From Pisolithus tinctorius (taxonomy: Eukaryota; Basidiomycota; Agaricomycetes; Boletales; Pisolithaceae): a stretch of DNA of 64,000 nt. Positions 59,226-64,000 of this stretch are shown in pieces. The notes beneath the pieces are model-generated. The model ran no database searches. It saw only the letters and a program-made list of their open reading frames with translations, and was not told where the DNA came from. Made by a program: the position numbers and the translations under genes. The stretch is from positions 1 through 64,000 of the forward strand of contig JANFAH010000070.1 in assembly GCA_024663395.1 (NCBI GenBank), written 5' to 3'. The stretch's first letter is position 1, and every line of letters begins with the position of its first letter.

Positions 59226-62200
59226 TCAGTCATTGTTCACGATGGGGAGATCGTCACGCACCTCGAAGGGCTCAGGCGGGTCCGCCTCTGTGTTTGAACT
59301 CAGGTCGATGTGCAACTGACGGTCTGCGACGTCCGCATGGCCGTTTGGCACAGCACCTCCGGTGGGACCGCCGCCCGGTGGAGCCGGGGGTTGGAGCTCG
59401 ATGAACTCGGCTTCCTCGACTGGACGCTCATCTACCAAGATTAAGATGCCGCCCCCACCAGCGTACCGTTCTGATACCAGCCCTTTTTTAGTGGGCTGAG
59501 AGGATGCTCCCTTGGTACCCTTGGGAATTAGTGTGTTGGACGTTACCGGGCGGACGGGCTGGTATCGACCATCAGATGGGAAGCTGACGTAGCCCAGCTG
59601 AATAGGGGTAACACGAGAAAAATTGGCCAGTTTTTCAGAGGCAGGTTCCGACTTCCGTCTTGACGACGAGGGGGCCTCTTCGGTCTTCATTTCTACGTCT
59701 GTGTCCTTCCTGACTTCCACCTTCTCGTCCTTCCGAGGAATCAGGGCTCACCATCGATACTCGAGCTTAAGCACTCACTGTGTCCATACTCTCCTGGTCG
59801 GCGGCAGCCTTCTTTTTCTCTCTTGCCTTCACCTTCGCAGTGGTAGAAAGCACGGCAGTGACCATCTTAGCGGCCGTTTCCTTCTTAGGTGGCGTTGCTG
59901 GCGCAGGATAGGCAAACAAACTCGGTCGCGCATTCGACACAAATTCAAATTTAGGCACCTGAAAGATTTCAATGATTATCTAACCTGTGCAAGAGAGAAA
60001 TGCTAGACCTTCAAGTCCTCGTTGAGGCCGATGATAGCAGTTGGCTCAAAGGCAAGGCACGCGCAGTGAGCCAGTGGATACCAATACCAGAATTGACAGA
60101 ATAGTGTCATCCCCACAATAGCACTTGTATTGCGGGTACCTGCACGGCTTTGAAGGCTAATGGTAACATTGCGCCCCCCCGCATCAATAAGACCTTGACC
60201 AAGGGCTGCACCAAAACGTGCCATCGGGTCCTCATGCTTATCGGATATGACCTTCGCATAGAGGGCGCGAGTCGATGCCATAGAAGGAGTCGACTCAGAC
60301 TGTTGGACGAGGATCATGCCGAGAGCAATAAAAGCTCCCTGACGGACGAAGTCCACGCCATCCTTAGTCATTGGTTCCAGAATCTGAACGGCATCCTGCA
60401 AGCTGGCGTTGAGCTATACAGCAAGATCCGAATTCACCGTCTTACCTGCATACCGGTACCTGCACATGCAATACCTAGAGCTAATGTGGCACCACATCTC
60501 ACGTGCGGATTGTAACTTTCGCTCAGGAGTTGTACAATTCGAGGAACCTGGCCGGGATTTTTAAACAGTAAAAATGCCAGCGAAATCACGGCAGCCCTCC
60601 GCACATCATCAGATGTGTCCGATACTGCAATATGCAACAAGCGTCGCACTGCATCATTATTTGAAGTTCCTGCGTATGCAAGAGCTAAGGTGTAAACACC
60701 TCCGTAGCGCAAGATCGGATCCTGGAACAGTCGTCAGGCACAAAAACGTGTTGTGAACGAATGCCACCAACCTTTTCGGCTAATAGTAGCCGGATGGTGT
60801 CATCAGCTTCTTCCTGCCGTCCATAAAACACGAACGACAATCCCATCGCCACGCCCCGAATAATCTTCTCATGCTGAGTTTCACGCGCATAAGTGATCAT
60901 TTCCTCCGCACGCGCCTGGCTGGCAGAACCGAGCATGATCAAGCCCATGGCATAACCAGCGGCCTCTCCAGCAACAGCGGAATCCGAAAAAAGAGTCTCC
61001 CTCAAATCATCATAAGCATCAGTGTTCCGACTACCCATCCCAGCAATGCCAAGTCCGAGGGCGGCACCGTGTTGAACAACTTCGTTCTGAGAGCTTCGCA
61101 GAGCTTCCCGGAGATAATCCACGGTTTGGCCGCCTCCATAAGCATTGATCATACCCAAAGCGTACAATGCTCCACCTTCCGAATACATTGCACCCTGTAT
61201 CTGACTTTCGATGCCAGTTTGAGGAAGGTAAGGACCTAGAATGGTCATCCCTTGTTGGAAGTACCCCTTGTGGATGACACCAAGTGCTGCGGTAGTGGAG
61301 AACTTGGCCCAATTTGTAGCCATTCCTAGCCACTCTAGATGTTCCCTGAGGAATATATCGGATGTTGTTCCTGCATGCATGAATGCATTTTGCAGTGTAA
61401 GTGCTGTGTGGTATATGGAGGACCGAGGTTCCAGTACATCCTGTAATTCTAATGAAATGAGGTTTCAGTTGATTCGACGTCGACACTTACTTTACTATGC
61501 TTTAAGATGAGCATGTCCACTTTGTTGTTCCGTTTCAAGAACTCTAGGTAGAGTTTCACAGTTTCTTCCCCTCCTAATATGTTGCGGAGGTTTTCGAGGA
61601 TTTCCTTGGTTTCCTACTTCGCATTAGTGGCAAGATTCATACAAATCGAAAATTCGAGCCTCACATCTTTACCTTGGGGAAGGTCCTTCCGCACCCCTTC
61701 CAAGAAATCTCTTGCCCCACCTTCTACCAAATCGAATGCGAATTGATAGGCAACGAGTTTCTCCTTTGGAACCAGTGAAGACAGCAGGGAGACCGTTATA
61801 GAAGGGTTGTTCAACGTCACGTGAAGACGTGCAAGCGCAAGCATGTGTGTAGAATTGGCTTGCGATGGTAGCGGGAACAGTGGCGACAAGAAATTAAGAA
61901 CTTGATCACGATAGGAGAGGGAGAAACCCGTATCAAGAACAATTTCCATGGCATAAGATAAGAGGGAAACATCGCCGGTGAGGTTGTAAATTTGGGAAAT
62001 TATGTCGAGCCGACGGGATTCCAAAGCAATGCCAATGGCCTAATAGCGCGATGAGAAAATGGGTATAGAGACGAAGGGTGATGTATCACCTGTTTGTACT
62101 CCCCTTCATCTATGCACCGCTGGAATATGGTTTCTATAATGAACTGCAATCGAGCTTCAATCTTCGAACCGGAAGAAGCCTCGTTCGAGCACAAGTGAAT

Positions 62201-62667
62201 GTATCTGTCAATTGCCTTGGCTAAGAGCCAAATATCATGTGTACGAATTATCAGAGAAAAGTAACATCGCAACTTACAAACAACAGTTTCCACATACTCC
62301 TTTGCGTCATATGTTCGAGTCTCTGCCTGAAACGCGTTGCCTGCATCGAGGGCAAACGATAACGCCTCGTCGTACTCGCCGAGGTAGTAGTACACCTTGC
62401 TTGCAAGCAGAGCAGCGATGTCACGGACTTCCTTTGGGAGCTCTTCAAACTCGTACAAGCTCTCGCTGAATTGCGAACGGGAGTCAGACAAGTTACAACA
62501 TGTCCCTGGTGAAACACGCACATGAGGGCAATGTGTTCTGAAATTTCCGCCCAAAACTGAGGAACAAGCTGGTTTAAAGCCTTCAGAGCATGCTGCTTGA
62601 ACACTATGTCCGGTTCCGAGAGCAATGCGAGCGCGCCAGCCGCTGATGAGTGAGCACGAACGACCAT
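59226..62667 (-). CDS. RPN2: 26S proteasome regulatory subunit Rpn2 (PSMD1)
   Basis: About eight exons from ATG 62667 ([20 protein letters not shown]) to a stop at 59226. The N-terminus has [20 protein letters not shown] and [22 protein letters not shown] repeats follow: [69 protein letters not shown] and [15 protein letters not shown]. The C-terminus contains [20 protein letters not shown] and a Pro/Gly-rich end. Rpn2 is the base scaffold that binds Rpn13. A more distal ATG (62756) runs into TAG after 14 codons, so 62667 was chosen. It sits directly downstream of the importin alpha promoter region, same strand. Confidence 0.93.
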
Positions 62668-62821
62668 AATCGCGAATGTGGAGGACTTGCCAATGGCGTA
62701 CGCGTCACCTTCCTACATAATAGACTTGAAGTCTTTCAAGCGGAGATAGTCGGACATTGAATCTACTCGACATGCCTTCCCGATGCCGTCCGCAATCCAA
62801 AGTACTGCTTCATTCTCCACA
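62668..62821. promoter_or_regulatory. Compact divergent promoter, RPN2 / COX13
   Basis: 154 bp lie between the opposing starts 62667 and 62822. I saw no proteasome-type PACE element when reading it. Confidence 0.45.
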
Positions 62822-63420
62822 ATGAACTTCCTGGCCAGGAACGCCGCTCGCGCAACCGTTCGCGCCATACCAAGAGGCTCGCGCAGATTCGCAGCTGATG
62901 CAACAGGAGGCGATTATTTTGCCAAACGGCAGGCTGTTCAAGAACATGCCCAAGGCAAGGACCACAAAGCTCAATAGTTTTTTCATACTTGACTTACATT
63001 GCCAAAGCATCCACTGAACTTTGGCGTAAAATCAGGTATGTACTAATCGTTCTTGACGAAATCTTCTGCTGACCTTCCCTGTAGCTATTATGTTGCGTTC
63101 CCGTCGAGTACGTCGCGCAATTGATCGATATCATCGCGCTCACCAAACGTTAATTTAGTCGTTCTGTGTATGGCATGGGTATACAACGTCGAGCATGAGC
63201 ACCACGCCCACGAAGAGCATGAGAAAGAGCTGCATGGCGGGAAGCTGCCTGAACCTCCTGCTTATGAATACCTAAACCGTCGGGTGAAACCTTTCCCTTG
63301 GGGCAACAACTCGCTTTTCTTCAAAGCAGAGGTTCGTCGACGCAGCGCGTAATACACTGAATATGGGATGTGATTGACATTACTTCCCAGGTAAACAAGG
63401 ACATGAACCAGGAAGAGTAA
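62822..63420 (+). CDS. COX13: Cytochrome c oxidase subunit VIa
   Basis: Five exons (62822..62954, 63008..63035, 63085..63107, 63159..63331, 63391..63420) encode 128 residues. A mitochondrial leader (MNFLARNAARATVRAIPRGS) is followed by the matrix part (EHAQASTELWRKIS), one membrane helix (YYVAFPSIVLCMAWVYNVE), and the VIa signature EPPAYEYLNRRVKPFPWGNN. It is a nuclear-encoded subunit of complex IV that tunes its activity. The first intron has a GC donor (CAAG|GCAAGG at 62955). An in-frame ATG at 62783 would add 13 residues. Confidence 0.9.
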
Positions 63421-63704
63421 CTACTACCATACAGGTAGATGTGGATTTCTATTCCTTCCCTAACATGTGGCTCGCTCCTGGGACTTCGACCGACCTTGCT
63501 TTGTAACTTGTCGGTCAATATATTGCATCGAACATGCATCCCTGGCGCCAGTAAATAATCAACGTTGGATTAGAAGACATGCCTGAATCGTTCGAATGCT
63601 GCTTTCTTGACCATCTTAGTAAAGGGAGATTCCGTCAGAACGTCAGTCAACCACCAACAGACATGCCAATATTGATCACAGTCAGATCCTCGGTCTTGTT
63701 GTGA

Positions 63705-64000
63705 CTATGTATCAGGTTGAAAAGGTACTTTTTCGTCGGGCAAGTAGGCTATGAAGGGCACGTTGACCAGCATGACATCTTGCGATGATCCTGGTATTCA
63801 TCTCGTGGAATTGGTATGAGCGTGAGCGTGAGCTGTGATGGGCAGTGATGACGCCGGTACAGCTGGTAGCAAATGTGCAGGCTGTGCCGCCAGCAGAAGC
63901 GCTGACACTTCTAGCCATTCCACCGCAGCTGTACGATTAAATTTGTCGCGAGTGGAAGCCACTGGCTTGAGGTGTGAGCCGTGCGGGTTAGCATTAGATA
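63705..64000 (-). CDS. Possible 3' exons of a - strand gene entering from the right edge
   Basis: A final exon, complement(63705..63790), would read DVMLVNVPFIAYLPDEKVPF and end PDT with a TAG stop. It follows an AG acceptor at 63791. The frame open from the window edge on - reads NPHGSHLKPVASTRDKFNRT and VEWLEVSALLLAAQ, which looks coding. I could not connect the two parts with a donor in the right phase, so the structure is unresolved and the family is unknown. Confidence 0.35.

Noticed and set aside
62714..62756. Upstream start for RPN2 at 62756
   Set aside because: The frame meets TAG after 14 codons and the following bases give no usable acceptor; ATG 62667 fits the family.
1..64000. 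Transposons, viral remnants, CRISPR arrays, tRNA or rRNA genes
   Set aside because: I saw no integrase, reverse transcriptase or transposase motifs, no regularly spaced repeats, and no credible tRNA B-box with cloverleaf; a tRNAscan and repeat search would be decisive.

Overview
The window is nuclear DNA from a filamentous basidiomycete, most likely an Agaricomycete. Genes are packed on both strands and split by many short GT-AG introns, mostly 48-60 nt. The gene set is fungal: HIS7, Pal1, a NoxA-type NADPH oxidase, the Cas1p O-acetyltransferase and Bck1. I see no bacterial, viral or transposon gene, no CRISPR array, and no tRNA or rRNA that I can defend. Exon junctions were assigned by reading splice signals and keeping family motifs in frame. 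All gene names rest on motif recognition, not on a search.

Layout, left to right. The 3' end of HIS7 (1-447) is followed by PAL1 (-) and a cytochrome b5-fused desaturase (+) that diverge from one spacer. Next come RPL13 (-), a single-pass membrane protein with a duplicated ectodomain module (+), two lineage-type genes of unknown function, TAF5 (-), and NoxA (-) diverging from the nucleoporin NUP155/NUP170 (+). A RING-CH ubiquitin ligase (-) borders a 1.8 kb gene-poor island holding an imperfect tandem duplication. After it lie a REX4-like protein that has lost catalytic acidic residues (+), a putative mitochondrial RNA-binding protein (-), STS1/Cut8 (-), CAS1 (-), a rhomboid protease (-) and an ankyrin-DIL protein (-). 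RRP15, GID8 and BCK1 follow on +. A CXXC zinc protein (-) diverges from mitoribosomal mS35 (+). Then come a small unknown gene, septin CDC3, MTR10, succinyl-CoA ligase alpha and an acyl-CoA-binding ankyrin protein (all +). The right end holds bS16m, LSM5, importin alpha and RPN2 (all -), COX13 (+), and probably the 3' end of another - gene.

Functional themes are housekeeping: nuclear transport (NUP155, MTR10, importin alpha), nuclear proteasome (STS1, RPN2), mitochondrial function (mS35, bS16m, LSC1, COX13), RNA and ribosome biogenesis (RPL13, RRP15, LSM5), and cell wall and polarity (PAL1, NoxA, septin, BCK1, CAS1). The most unusual signals are at gene-structure level. There are five GC-AG introns, one of them a frame-preserving, stop-free intron inside the HRD motif of BCK1. 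Several exons are very small (3-22 nt), one of which carries a whole histidine box. A conserved-looking exonuclease fold lacks most of its metal ligands.
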